NCBI RefSeq assembly: GCF_000025005.1
Contig: NC_013525.1
Coordinates: 1,390,501 to 1,454,500 of the forward strand
DNA length: 64,000 nucleotides
From: Thermobaculum terrenum ATCC BAA-798
Lineage (GTDB): Bacteria; Chloroflexota; Chloroflexia; Thermobaculales; Thermobaculaceae
Direction of reading: 5' to 3'
In this document: positions 53,316-61,381 of the stretch, piece after piece
Position numbering within the stretch: position 1 is the first letter of the stretch
Layout: each line of letters begins with the position of its first letter
Notes under the pieces: generated by a model
Database searches by the model: none
Seen by the model: the letters and a program-made list of their open reading frames with translations, nothing else
Told to the model about the DNA's origin: nothing
Translations under genes and position numbers: made by a program

Positions 53316-54505
53316 TGTCAGGTTTCTCTATCCGCAAGTTCATGAACGGCATTGAAGAGCCCCCGAACAAGATATTCTTCTGGGAGCTCGAGCAGGCGGT
53401 TATAGATCCCGGAAGGTGCGTACAGTGTGGAGCCTGCGTGGCCGCATGTCCCTCCGATTCTATAGGCGTGGCCGAGGATGGACTACCCAAGCTAGTTAAG
53501 ATGTGCACGGGTTGCTCGCTCTGTTGGGACTTCTGCCCTCGTGGTGGCCTGCGATACGAGGCCGGCTGGAAGATGTTTGCAGAGGACTCAGGAGCAGGCT
53601 TGGGCACTATCCTTGAGAGCTACACGGCAAGAGTCTCACCATACATAGACGGTGTCCAAGATGGAGGCGTCGTGACCGCATTGCTTATCGCACTAATGGA
53701 GGCAGGCGAGATCGACGGAGCCCTGCTAGCTAGGGAAAGCAAGACAACACCGTGGAAAGCAGAGCCATTTATAGCTCGTACACCGGAAGAGGTTATAGAG
53801 TGTGCAGGCAGCTTCTATAACCAGACCATGGCCTTATCCCATCTGGACCTCAAAAAGTACAAGCTGGGGCCCGATGCCAAAATAGCCCTGGTTGGTACAC
53901 CCTGCGAGATACAAACTCTCAAGGCGATGCAGGCAAGACCATGGAACTGGGGCTCAAGCAACGTTGATGCCGTGGTGCTTACGATAGCACTCTTGTGCAC
54001 CAAGAACTTCAACTACGAGAAGCTCATGGTTCAAGAGATAGAGCGCAAGAGAGGCATACCACTGCATCAGATAGGCAAGGTGGATGTTATTCGTGGCAAG
54101 ATGCTAGTGTACGATCACGAGGGCAATACGCTAATTGACGAGCCCGTCAAAGACTTCCATGGAGCTGCTCTCAAAGGATGCGATGAGTGCGCAGACTTTC
54201 TAGGGCGAACAGCTGACATCTCCGTAGGGTCCGTAGGTAGTGCTGATGGCTACTCCAGCGTCCTAATAAGGACTCAGGCTGGCAAAAGGGCATTCGAGTA
54301 TGCCAAGCCCAAACTGGAGCTGAGGCCGTTGGACAAACCCAAAGCACTGGAAAAGCTGGACGAGCTGGACAAGAAGGTAGCTTTCGAGACACTCGAGAGA
54401 CCATTCGACCCCGATGCACCTCTATTTATTGAGTATGAGGATCACCTTATGCACTATGCTGGCTCTGATAGAGCTCCCGTTGAATATGATGCTGTGAGGT
54501 ATTGA
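53315..54505 (+). CDS. FrhB-like F420-family iron-sulfur flavoprotein
   Basis: A 396-residue protein. Residues 30-78 carry two 4Fe-4S motifs: Cys35, 38, 41, 45 (RCVQCGACVAACP) and Cys64, 67, 70, 74 (CTGCSLCWDFCP). Residues 90-345 are the FrhB/FdhB domain that binds FAD and coenzyme F420 in hydrogenases and formate dehydrogenases: QDGGVVTALLIALME, VGTPCEIQTLKAMQ, CTKNFNYEKLM and GCDECADFLGRTADISVG. The GTG start shares one base with the reductase stop, so translation is tightly coupled. It probably passes electrons from F420H2 to the siroheme reductase, as the N-terminal half of archaeal Fsr does. The donor is inferred. Confidence 0.88.
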   Translation: MSGFSIRKFMNGIEEPPNKIFFWELEQAVIDPGRCVQCGACVAACPSDSIGVAEDGLPKLVKMCTGCSLCWDFCPRGGLRYEAGWKMFAEDSGAGLGTILESYTARVSPYIDGVQDGGVVTALLIALMEAGEIDGALLARESKTTPWKAEPFIARTPEEVIECAGSFYNQTMALSHLDLKKYKLGPDAKIALVGTPCEIQTLKAMQARPWNWGSSNVDAVVLTIALLCTKNFNYEKLMVQEIERKRGIPLHQIGKVDVIRGKMLVYDHEGNTLIDEPVKDFHGAALKGCDECADFLGRTADISVGSVGSADGYSSVLIRTQAGKRAFEYAKPKLELRPLDKPKALEKLDELDKKVAFETLERPFDPDAPLFIEYEDHLMHYAGSDRAPVEYDAVRY

Positions 54506-54512
54506 GGTATTA

Positions 54513-54884
54513 ATGATGATGAGCAAGACTCCCATACTGCACATCCCAAAGGAACCCAGCGAAACTCTCACAGAGATCAGGGCTACTTATGGCAAGTCTC
54601 AGCTCGAGGCACTGCATCTAGTCAATGATGGTAACATAATAGCCAGGTACCTCTGGAAGGAATGGCATAAGCCTCTTACACAGGCGGGATTGACCTACAA
54701 TGACCTGTTGAGGGCAGTCAGGGGGTATAGGCAAGAATTCTGGCTGTGGGTAATGGGTGAGAGGCCCTGGGACCACTGTGTCGTGGGCACAGCAGGTAGG
54801 CTAGCACGGAGAGTATCTAGCAGTAAGGTCAAGCTCGAAATAGAGGACCTGGATTCAGGGTTTCTATCAGAGCTCGTAAGCTAG
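54513..54884 (+). CDS. Uncharacterised 123-residue protein of the reductase operon
   Basis: A small soluble protein with no cysteine motif or membrane segment. Segments ARYLWKEWHKPLTQAGLTYNDLLRAVRGYRQEFWLWVMGERPWDHCV suggest a helical fold rich in Trp and Arg, and I do not recognise it. Three ATGs in tandem (54513, 54516, 54519) follow GAGG, so the exact start is open. It is eight bases after the FrhB-like gene and before a terminator, so it is part of the same operon and may be an accessory or regulatory subunit. Confidence 0.75.
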   Translation: MMMSKTPILHIPKEPSETLTEIRATYGKSQLEALHLVNDGNIIARYLWKEWHKPLTQAGLTYNDLLRAVRGYRQEFWLWVMGERPWDHCVVGTAGRLARRVSSSKVKLEIEDLDSGFLSELVS

Positions 54885-54911
54885 TCTCGCCGGGAAGTCA
54901 AGCGCCTATAA

Positions 54912-54950
54912 TAAAGGGGCGGTTTGGTATTTACTCCTCCCGCCCCTTTA
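54912..54950. terminator. Bidirectional terminator between the reductase operon and DUF47
   Basis: Stem TAAAGGGGCGG / CCGCCCCTTTA (11 bp) with a 17-base loop. On the minus strand TTATTAT follows; on the plus strand GTCCTTTATTAT. The right arm contains the stop codon of the DUF47 gene (54948-54950). Confidence 0.8.
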
Positions 54951-55583
54951 GTCCTTTATTATCAAAGTCTCCATGACGTTAGCTACATCCTCTGCCTGGT
55001 CCGTTGTGTCCTCTAGCAGCCCGTACAACTCTTGCCACCTCAGACCGTTAGCTACATCTTCAAGCGTCTGTGCACCTTCAAACACTTTGGCCAGAGCTTC
55101 ATCTAGTATGGCATCTGCTTCATTCTCCAGGTCATGTATCAGCACAATGTTCCTCTGAACCTCATCGTGATCTCTGACCTTCTCAAGTAAAGGAATAGAT
55201 CTATATATTATGTGTCCTTGATCCCTGATCACTCTGCCAAGGGTCACAGCTTCAGGATATATGTTGCGTATACCGTACAGGTGAAAACGCCTGGCCACAG
55301 CGTATATATGGTCAACAAAATTGTCTATCCTGCTACTAAGTGACTGGACATCCTGACGATCAAAAGGTGCTATGAAACTTCTGGAAAGGGCATTGAGAAT
55401 AGTATGGTTTATATCATCGCCCTTCTGCTCCAGCTCATGGATGTGCTTTGCTTTCTCACTAACATGCTCAAAGTTGCAAAGCAGATCATAGAGAGCTTCG
55501 GAGGTCTCATACGCATTCTTTGCAGCACTTGCAAAGTACTCAAAATAAGGTTCTGAGTGAGGAAGAAAGCTCTTGAAAGGCAT
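54948..55583 (-). CDS. DUF47 (PhoU-like) protein
   Basis: A 211-residue helical protein of the DUF47/YkaA family, distantly related to PhoU. HELEQKGDDINHTILNALSRSFIAPFDRQDVQSLSSRIDNFVDHIYAVARR and HDLENEADAILDEALAKVFE are its hallmark acidic metal-binding repeats. It usually accompanies a PiT-type phosphate transporter, but none is adjacent here. ATG 55583 has GAGG seven bases upstream; an ATG two codons earlier lacks spacing. Its stop lies in the terminator shared with the reductase operon. Confidence 0.9.
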   Translation of the reverse strand: MPFKSFLPHSEPYFEYFASAAKNAYETSEALYDLLCNFEHVSEKAKHIHELEQKGDDINHTILNALSRSFIAPFDRQDVQSLSSRIDNFVDHIYAVARRFHLYGIRNIYPEAVTLGRVIRDQGHIIYRSIPLLEKVRDHDEVQRNIVLIHDLENEADAILDEALAKVFEGAQTLEDVANGLRWQELYGLLEDTTDQAEDVANVMETLIIKD

Positions 55584-55737
55584 ACACATTCCTCAAACTA
55601 AATTCTATTACAACTACAGATTGTATCGAAAAAACACTAAGTTCGTAATTATCCATAAGTTCATATGCCTGAGAGCCACAAGTTATACATACCGCAAACA
55701 GTAATAGCATTGGAATTAGTAGAAGGTAAAAGAAACA

Positions 55738-55759
55738 GAGGCGGGAAAACTCCCGCCTC
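55738..55759 (-). terminator. Terminator of the riboswitch-controlled gene
   Basis: Stem GAGGCGGG / CCCGCCTC (8 bp) with a six-base loop, followed on the minus strand by TGTTTCTTTT. It ends the transcript that starts with the c-di-AMP riboswitch, so only one small gene is under it. Confidence 0.85.
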
Positions 55760-55790
55760 GACATGCAGCTTTTCCTGTTAAGAGCCGTAA

Positions 55791-56009
55791 TTATGGCACA
55801 TCTTGAGGTCCAGCGGATCCTTCAAGGTACGGTACAGTGCTCGAGCGCACGAACTCTACCTCTACCTCCCCCTGCGGCAGATTAGTAACCCTTTGCACGA
55901 TCCAGCCAGTAGTCGACATCTGGTGCACCTCACGTGACATCTGATCCCGGTCACGATACTTAATAGTCCTGGTTTCCAAATGGGATTCTCTGTGTTCAGA
56001 AATAGCCAT
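55791..56009 (-). CDS. 72-residue orphan protein under c-di-AMP riboswitch control
   Basis: A short soluble protein with a central block YRDRDQMSREVHQMSTTGWIVQRVT followed by the strand GEVEVEFVRSSTVPY. The order of helix, Gly-Trp, strand resembles small actinobacterial proteins in which a Gly-Trp-x-Val-x-x-Val segment precedes a membrane hairpin, but here the hairpin is missing. ATG 56009 has AAAGGAG six bases upstream; an ATG at 56015 abuts the site. It is the only gene between the riboswitch and a terminator, so its product is probably the regulated output. Function unknown. Confidence 0.7.
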   Translation of the reverse strand: MAISEHRESHLETRTIKYRDRDQMSREVHQMSTTGWIVQRVTNLPQGEVEVEFVRSSTVPYLEGSAGPQDVP

Positions 56010-56015
56010 AGACAT

Positions 56016-56139
56016 CTCCTTTCTAGCTCCAGCAGTTATCACAGAGAGCCGAGGGGAAATAAAGGAGTTCACCTGAGGGCAAGTTGATTTATCCCATGAC
56101 AGGGAGCTGGATGTCCTTGGCACCAAGCAAAACTCCTTT
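56016..56139 (-). promoter_or_regulatory. Expression platform of the c-di-AMP riboswitch
   Basis: Three complementary segments on the minus strand: AAAGGAGTT at 56139-56131 (edge of the aptamer), AACTCCTTT at 56069-56061, and the ribosome site AAAGGAG at 56022-56016. The middle one can pair either with the first or with the ribosome site, so ligand state could switch translation, with 56069-56061 as the switching strand. Confidence 0.6.
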
Positions 56140-56260
56140 CGTACGCCTACGGGGTTAGCTGACGGGTTAGGGTCGAAAGGCTACCCTGTCCAGACGGACT
56201 TCACCCCAATTACTTTTGGTTCCCCCGCTCCCTTTAAAAGGGATTCGGCTCTCTAAGCAA
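56125..56260 (-). ncRNA. ydaO/yuaA-type cyclic di-AMP riboswitch
   Basis: Minus-strand leader of the 72-aa gene. It shows the conserved family blocks in order: GAGCCGAATCC, GCGGGGGAACCAA, TTGGGGTGAAGTCC, GGGTAGCC, CCCGTCAGCTAACCCCGTAGGCG. These are the ligand pocket and pseudoknot segments of the ydaO/yuaA class that binds c-di-AMP. A TATAAT box lies about 15 bases upstream (56275-56270). Family known genes are ion and osmolyte transporters or wall hydrolases. Confidence 0.92.
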
Positions 56261-56351
56261 CCTAAAGTAATTATAGCAGCAAAGGACCTTATCCAGGCTT
56301 TAATCTAAATTTTTTTATATCAGCCCTGTTCCTGTTATGTTCTATCGTAGA

Positions 56352-56380
56352 TTGACTACAGTAGTAGTTTGTGCTAACCT
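56352..56380 (+). promoter_or_regulatory. Promoter of rho
   Basis: TTGACT (56352-56357), a 17-base spacer and TAACCT (56375-56380). The start near 56387 gives a leader of about 205 bases before the rho ATG. The leader holds a TCACAC / GTGTGA hairpin near 56525-56542. A long leader is expected for rho, which autoregulates by attenuation. Confidence 0.5.
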
Positions 56381-56591
56381 ATGATTGAATCTATTTGGTA
56401 AATTCCTGGATGATTTACCTTTTGATTCTCCTAGCGGTGCATATCAGCTAGCTAAGCCTTCCTTAGGTGGTTTCCACGAGCTACTTGAGTCATGAATATC
56501 CGTTGCATTCTATAGACTATAAATTTCACACATATGAGTGTGAGACCTACCATATTCCCTTGCAATCTTCCTTTGAGTGAGGTTTCAGCTA

Positions 56592-58520
56592 ATGGATAAC
56601 ACTAAAAATCAAGAACTAGAAAGGAACAGCGAAGAGATCGCAACCACAACGATTACAGAAATTCCAGCAGATACGAGAGCATCAGACCCTCAGCAAAGCC
56701 AACAAGCGCACGATACAGATAAGCAGCCATCAGATCAGATAGCAAGCGACAACGTAGAGCCCGGTAATGTAACTTCAGAGAAATCATCAGAAGATCAACT
56801 TGAACTTCCTATATCTGAACAGAGAGTTGAGAATACCCCTGAAGTCGCGACAGAAGTGCCTACCAGCCAGCAAAGCAGCATGCATACTCAAGGAGATAAT
56901 TCTTCCAATAGTAAACAAGCAGATACCTCAGTTGTTACCGAACAATCGGCCGAGCCTGATCCCCCAGTTGCTGAGGTAACAAAAGTAGCTGAAGTCGGGC
57001 AACAGGAGGAGCAAGCCGAACACAGGGAAGATGCAGCTCAGGAGCCTTCCTCGACAACAACTGTGGCAGAGGAAGCTACCTCCGAAGCAGCAACTCCTCC
57101 AGAGGTGGATAAGGCGGAAGAAAAGCCGAGTAGCAAGAGGTCGAAGAAGAAGCCAAAGCAGAATAACGGTCGGAACGGGAACAACCAGCAGGAAAGGACG
57201 AATGGTAACAACACGGCAGTTGCCGTGGCCAAGAAGCCTTCTAACGAGACAGAAACCGTTCAGGCTCCCACCTTCACCTTTGCAGAGCTACAGAGTATGA
57301 CCAAGACTAACCTGCTTGCCCTGGGCAGAAGCCTGGAAGTCGAAGTCTCAGGCAGCATGACCAAGGAGACCCTGATCTATAAGATACTGGAAGCCCAAGC
57401 CAACCGCGCTGGTTATCTGCTGAAGCAGGGCATTCTGGATATCATAGAAGACGGCTTCGGATTTCTCAGGCAGGAGAGGTATCTGCCTTCTCCAGATGAT
57501 GTGTACGTCTCACAATCTCAGATTCGTAGATTTGGGCTCCGTACTGGCGACCACGTAATAGGTCAGGTTAGGGCTCCAAAGGACAACGAAAAGTATCACT
57601 CCCTGCTCAGGGTGGAAGCCGTAAACTATATGGACCCAGAGGCCGCACGAAAGCGCCCATTTTTCGACCAGCTAACGCCCATCTTCCCTAACCGGCAGCT
57701 GGTCCTTGAGACTACCCCGAAGCAACTTAGCACTAGGCTTATAGATCTGGTAGCACCAATAGGTAGGGGCCAGCGTGGCCTTATAGTATCACCGCCCAAG
57801 GCAGGTAAGACCACGCTACTCAAGGACATCGCCAACGGCATAACTCACAACTACGATGATGTTCACCTCATGATGCTCCTGATAGGTGAGCGCCCTGAGG
57901 AGGTTACAGATATCCGTAGATCGGTAGAGGGAGAGGTCGTAGCAAGCACCTTTGATGAGCCCGTTGAGGACCACACCAAGGTCGCTGAGATGGCTCTTGA
58001 GCGAGCCAAGCGTCTGGTTGAGTGTGGGAAAGACGTAGTGATACTCATGGACAGTATCACCAGGCTGGCAAGGGCCTATAACCTGGTAGTACCCGCAAGC
58101 GGCAGAACGCTCTCAGGTGGCATAGATCCCGTAGCCCTGTATCCTCCCAAGAGATTCTTCGGAGCGGCCAGAAACATAGACGAAGGCGGGAGCCTCACAA
58201 TAATAGCCACATGCTTAATAGATACCGGTAGCCGTATGGACGATGTGATCTATGAAGAGTTCAAAGGTACTGGTAACATGGAGCTCCACTTGGATCGCAA
58301 GCTCCAAGAGAGAAGGATATTCCCAGCTATAGATGTGCAACGGAGCGGTACCAGAAGAGAAGAACTGCTCATACCTGAGCCAAAGCTGCAGAAGATCTGG
58401 ACTATGCGCAGGATGGTAAGTATGCTAGGGGGACTTGAAGGTACCGAACTCCTCCTGAACCGCCTGGCAAAGACCGAAAACAACGAGGAATTCCTGAATA
58501 CCCTCAATAAGGAGCTTTAG
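56592..58520 (+). CDS. rho: Transcription termination factor Rho
   Basis: A 642-residue hexameric RNA helicase, much longer than the 419 residues of E. coli. Residues 1-215 are a Gln/Glu/Ser/Thr-rich low-complexity head ending in a Lys/Asn/Gln block, as in other Terrabacteria Rho. Residues about 218-250 are the Rho_N helix bundle ([19 protein letters not shown]), then the RNA-binding cold-shock domain ([15 protein letters not shown]). The ATPase has the Walker [15 protein letters not shown] and [17 protein letters not shown] 56592 has GTGAGG nine bases upstream. The gene ends at a hairpin shared with hemB. Confidence 0.96.
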   Translation: MDNTKNQELERNSEEIATTTITEIPADTRASDPQQSQQAHDTDKQPSDQIASDNVEPGNVTSEKSSEDQLELPISEQRVENTPEVATEVPTSQQSSMHTQGDNSSNSKQADTSVVTEQSAEPDPPVAEVTKVAEVGQQEEQAEHREDAAQEPSSTTTVAEEATSEAATPPEVDKAEEKPSSKRSKKKPKQNNGRNGNNQQERTNGNNTAVAVAKKPSNETETVQAPTFTFAELQSMTKTNLLALGRSLEVEVSGSMTKETLIYKILEAQANRAGYLLKQGILDIIEDGFGFLRQERYLPSPDDVYVSQSQIRRFGLRTGDHVIGQVRAPKDNEKYHSLLRVEAVNYMDPEAARKRPFFDQLTPIFPNRQLVLETTPKQLSTRLIDLVAPIGRGQRGLIVSPPKAGKTTLLKDIANGITHNYDDVHLMMLLIGERPEEVTDIRRSVEGEVVASTFDEPVEDHTKVAEMALERAKRLVECGKDVVILMDSITRLARAYNLVVPASGRTLSGGIDPVALYPPKRFFGAARNIDEGGSLTIIATCLIDTGSRMDDVIYEEFKGTGNMELHLDRKLQERRIFPAIDVQRSGTRREELLIPEPKLQKIWTMRRMVSMLGGLEGTELLLNRLAKTENNEEFLNTLNKEL

Positions 58521-58527
58521 ATGTCAC

Positions 58528-58554
58528 GGTGGCTATCTCAACCCGATAGCCACC
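58528..58554. terminator. Hairpin between rho and hemB
   Basis: Perfect 10-bp stem GGTGGCTATC / GATAGCCACC with a seven-base loop, seven bases after the rho stop. The hemB stop codon (58538-58540) lies in its loop. There is no U-tract, so it may act as an RNA 3' end or a Rho-dependent site. Confidence 0.65.
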
Positions 58555-59551
58555 GACACACATCAAGTGAGTGGTAGCTAATTATCATATCGGCTCCCGC
58601 CCTCTTGATACTAGTAAGTATTTCCATAACAGCTCTGCGCTCATCCAGCCAACCGTTCATGGCCGCAGCCTTTACCATAGCGAACTCGCCACTGACATTG
58701 TAGGCTGCAACAGGAAGGTCAAACCTTTCTTTGACCTTGGATATGACATCCAGATAGGCCAACGCGGGCTTGACCATCACAATGTCTGCCCCCTCGATTA
58801 CATCCATGTCAACTTCCCGGATAGCTTCCCTAACGTTTGCTGGGTCCATCTGGTAGCTTCTCCTGTCACCAAAGGCAGGTGCAGACTCAGCTGCCTCTCT
58901 GAAAGGACCATAGAAGCAGCTGGCGTACTTAGCCGAATAAGCCATTATGGGCACGTGCTGAAATCCTTCAGCGTCCAGCAGCTCCCTGATGGCTAGTACC
59001 GTACCATCCATCATATTCGAAGGTGCTACAATGTCCGCTCCAGCCCTGACATGCGACAGCGCTGTTCGCGCCAGGAGCTCAAGAGAATCGTCATTCTGGA
59101 CATCGCCGTCTCTTATGAGGCCGCAATGCCCATGAGAAGTGTACTCACACAGGCACACATCAGTTATAACGATCATCTCAGGGAGTCTATCCTTTATCTC
59201 CCTCACAGCGACCTGCACCACACCATGCTCATCATAAGCCTGCGAGCCAACCTCATCCTTATGATCGGGAATTCCAAACAACAGTATCGCGCGAATTCCA
59301 AGCTCCCAGGCGGTTTTGATCTCAGATAGAGCCAGATCAACCGACTGCTGCCTCACTCCTGGCATAGAGGCGATATCATTACGTACAGAGGTTCCCTCTC
59401 TGATGAAGAGCGGTAGAATCAAGTCCTGGGGACTGATCTCTGTCTCTCTCACTAGCGCCCTAAGGCTTTCTGTCCTCCGTAGCCTGCGTAGGCGCACTCT
59501 GGGGAATGAATATCCGGCAGTGGTACGAATAGTACTTGCATCAGACACCAA
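58538..59551 (-). CDS. hemB: Delta-aminolevulinic acid dehydratase (porphobilinogen synthase)
   Basis: A 337-residue TIM-barrel enzyme that joins two aminolevulinates into porphobilinogen for heme and siroheme. Zinc Cys residues are in [14 protein letters not shown], and the two Schiff-base lysines are in [15 protein letters not shown] and [14 protein letters not shown]. It is the third gene of a minus-strand hemC-hemD-hemB run. Product supplied here could also serve the siroheme of the nitrite/sulfite reductase encoded 5 kb away, though this is inference. The start is GTG or ATG at 59551 with weak ribosome site. Confidence 0.95.
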   Translation of the reverse strand: MVSDASTIRTTAGYSFPRVRLRRLRRTESLRALVRETEISPQDLILPLFIREGTSVRNDIASMPGVRQQSVDLALSEIKTAWELGIRAILLFGIPDHKDEVGSQAYDEHGVVQVAVREIKDRLPEMIVITDVCLCEYTSHGHCGLIRDGDVQNDDSLELLARTALSHVRAGADIVAPSNMMDGTVLAIRELLDAEGFQHVPIMAYSAKYASCFYGPFREAAESAPAFGDRRSYQMDPANVREAIREVDMDVIEGADIVMVKPALAYLDVISKVKERFDLPVAAYNVSGEFAMVKAAAMNGWLDERRAVMEILTSIKRAGADMIISYHSLDVCRWLSG

Positions 59552-59575
59552 GACACCTCCAGTCTAGCCCTGACA

Positions 59576-60376
59576 TCAGCTATACTCGACAAACCATTTC
59601 TCTATCGCCTTCACAAGACCTTCTACAGTGTAGACGTTCGCAACGACATCAACTCGCAGTCCCAACTCTTTTGCAGTATCAGCTGTAATTGGACCTATAC
59701 ATGCGACGCACAAGCTTTGAGGTAAATAGCTTGGATCACCTAGAGAATCTAGGAAATGCTTGACTGTTGATGAGCTTGTAAACGTGATAGCGTTAGACTG
59801 AGCCAGTAAGTCCTTCAGATACTCCCGGTCATACTTAACAGGGATAGTCCGATAGATCGGCACCTCCCTAACTATAGCACCTGCTGCTTCCAATCCTTTG
59901 CGCAATACAGGCCGTGCACTATCTGCCCTAGCAAGCAGTATTCGCTGCCCGCTCACATCTCGGTCCAGGAGAGCTTGAAGCAGAGCCTCAGCAATATAAG
60001 AATCAGGCATTACATCCACCCTGATGCCATAAGATTCTAAGGCAGACTTGGTAGAAGGGCCGATACAGGCGAACTTCAGTCTACTCAAAGGAACTTCTTC
60101 AAGCCCCAACTGCCTCAGGCGATCAAAGAATATTTTCACACCGTTGACGCTGGTGAACACAACCCAGTCGTAGCTACCTAGCGCATTCAACTCAGCATCC
60201 AGTTCAGAGCTGGCTACGTTGGGGTTTATCTCTATTGTCGGTAGCAAGATAGGCACTGCTCCGCTACTTTCAAGCAGCTTCACGAGAGAGTTTGCTTGAT
60301 GGTTTGGACGGGTGATGACTATTTTCTTACCAATCAATGCGCCTGCAATCTTAGTGTTAGTCGACTTCCGGCTCAT
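59576..60376 (-). CDS. hemD: Uroporphyrinogen-III synthase
   Basis: A 266-residue two-domain enzyme that closes hydroxymethylbilane into uroporphyrinogen III. The start GKKIVITRPNHQANSLVKLLESSGA and YDWVVFTSVNGVKIFFDRL, with the later ITFTSSSTVKHFLDSL and VACIGPITADTAKELGLRVDVVANVYTVEGLVKAI, are its typical sequence. Start ATG 60376 is 20 bases past hemC. This family is poorly conserved, so context from hemC and hemB adds weight. Confidence 0.92.
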   Translation of the reverse strand: MSRKSTNTKIAGALIGKKIVITRPNHQANSLVKLLESSGAVPILLPTIEINPNVASSELDAELNALGSYDWVVFTSVNGVKIFFDRLRQLGLEEVPLSRLKFACIGPSTKSALESYGIRVDVMPDSYIAEALLQALLDRDVSGQRILLARADSARPVLRKGLEAAGAIVREVPIYRTIPVKYDREYLKDLLAQSNAITFTSSSTVKHFLDSLGDPSYLPQSLCVACIGPITADTAKELGLRVDVVANVYTVEGLVKAIEKWFVEYS

Positions 60377-60396
60377 AAATAACCACCAAATTCCTA

Positions 60397-61299
60397 TCAG
60401 CTGATAGTAAGCCTTATACCCAAGTCAAGCATCTCCCTAGCAACTCTCTCTCCCAAGTGATCAGCTTGATCAGGAGTATCCACTCTTCGCGTGATCACAA
60501 CTTGAGAGCCATCGGGTGCTGCAACCATACCGATCAAAGATAGCTCTCCATCATGTAGCTCAGCATATGCTCCAACAGGCATACTACAGCCGCCTCCCAG
60601 CGCACGCATAAGCGATCTCTCAGCTAAGTAAGCTACCTTGGATGGGAAGAAGTTTATAGCGTTGAGCATCCCAATTATCTGTTGATCATCTTCCCTAGCC
60701 TGGACAGCTATAATTCCCTGACCGGCTGAAGGTACCCAGCTATCCAGAGGCAGAGGCTTAAACTCTACAGGTAGATCCATTCTCTTAACTGCAGCATAGG
60801 CCATTAGTACCACATCGTAATTACCCTCAAGCATTTTCCTGACTCGAGTGTCTACGTTACCTCGAAGGTTGACTACGTTAGCATTCGGCCAATAAGACCT
60901 TACTAATGCAGATCTACGAACACTGCTAGTACCAACCCGGCTATTATTAAGGTCAGGCATGGGCTGACCCTTAGGCCACAAGATACAGTCTCTGGGATCC
61001 TCCCTCTCAGTAAAGGCGGCTATAACAGTTCCCGGGGTAGAGAGTGTCGGTAGATCCTTCAAACTGTGGACTGCCAGATGTATGTCACCGGCTAGCAGTG
61101 CTTGTTCAATATCCTTTGTAAACACTCCTACCTGGCCTATTGCACTAATGGGAGCATCGGGACTTCTATCCGATGTAACCTTGATCACCACTGGTTCAAA
61201 TTGAAATCCTGGATACAAACTCCTAAGTCTATTGATCACCCACTGAGTCTGCCAAAGTGCCAGCTTGCTTCCTCTGGTGCCTACTTTAATTACTTTCAA
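60397..61299 (-). CDS. hemC: Porphobilinogen deaminase
   Basis: A 300-residue enzyme that links four porphobilinogens to hydroxymethylbilane. VGTRGSKLALWQTQWV at the start, VHSLKDLP, SVRRSALVR and NLRGNVDTRVRKM are substrate-loop signatures, and the cofactor-binding Cys is in GGGCSMPVGAYAEL. TTG 61299 is chosen for GAGGTG seven bases upstream; TTG 61305 is too close to it. It opens the hemCDB operon and is divergent from a cysteine desulfurase gene across about 80 bases that carry weak -10 boxes on both strands. Confidence 0.95.
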   Translation of the reverse strand: MKVIKVGTRGSKLALWQTQWVINRLRSLYPGFQFEPVVIKVTSDRSPDAPISAIGQVGVFTKDIEQALLAGDIHLAVHSLKDLPTLSTPGTVIAAFTEREDPRDCILWPKGQPMPDLNNSRVGTSSVRRSALVRSYWPNANVVNLRGNVDTRVRKMLEGNYDVVLMAYAAVKRMDLPVEFKPLPLDSWVPSAGQGIIAVQAREDDQQIIGMLNAINFFPSKVAYLAERSLMRALGGGCSMPVGAYAELHDGELSLIGMVAAPDGSQVVITRRVDTPDQADHLGERVAREMLDLGIRLTIS

Positions 61300-61381
61300 C
61301 TCCAAACACCTCTCGAATCAATTGTAGCTTATCCAAAAGTGAATGCGTCCAATGGTATACTTGCAGATGGAGGTGTGTCTT

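Noticed and set aside
55540-55764. A 74-codon minus-strand frame with a hydrophobic start, between the riboswitch gene and DUF47
   Set aside because: It overlaps the DUF47 start and crosses the terminator at 55738-55759, and has no ribosome site.
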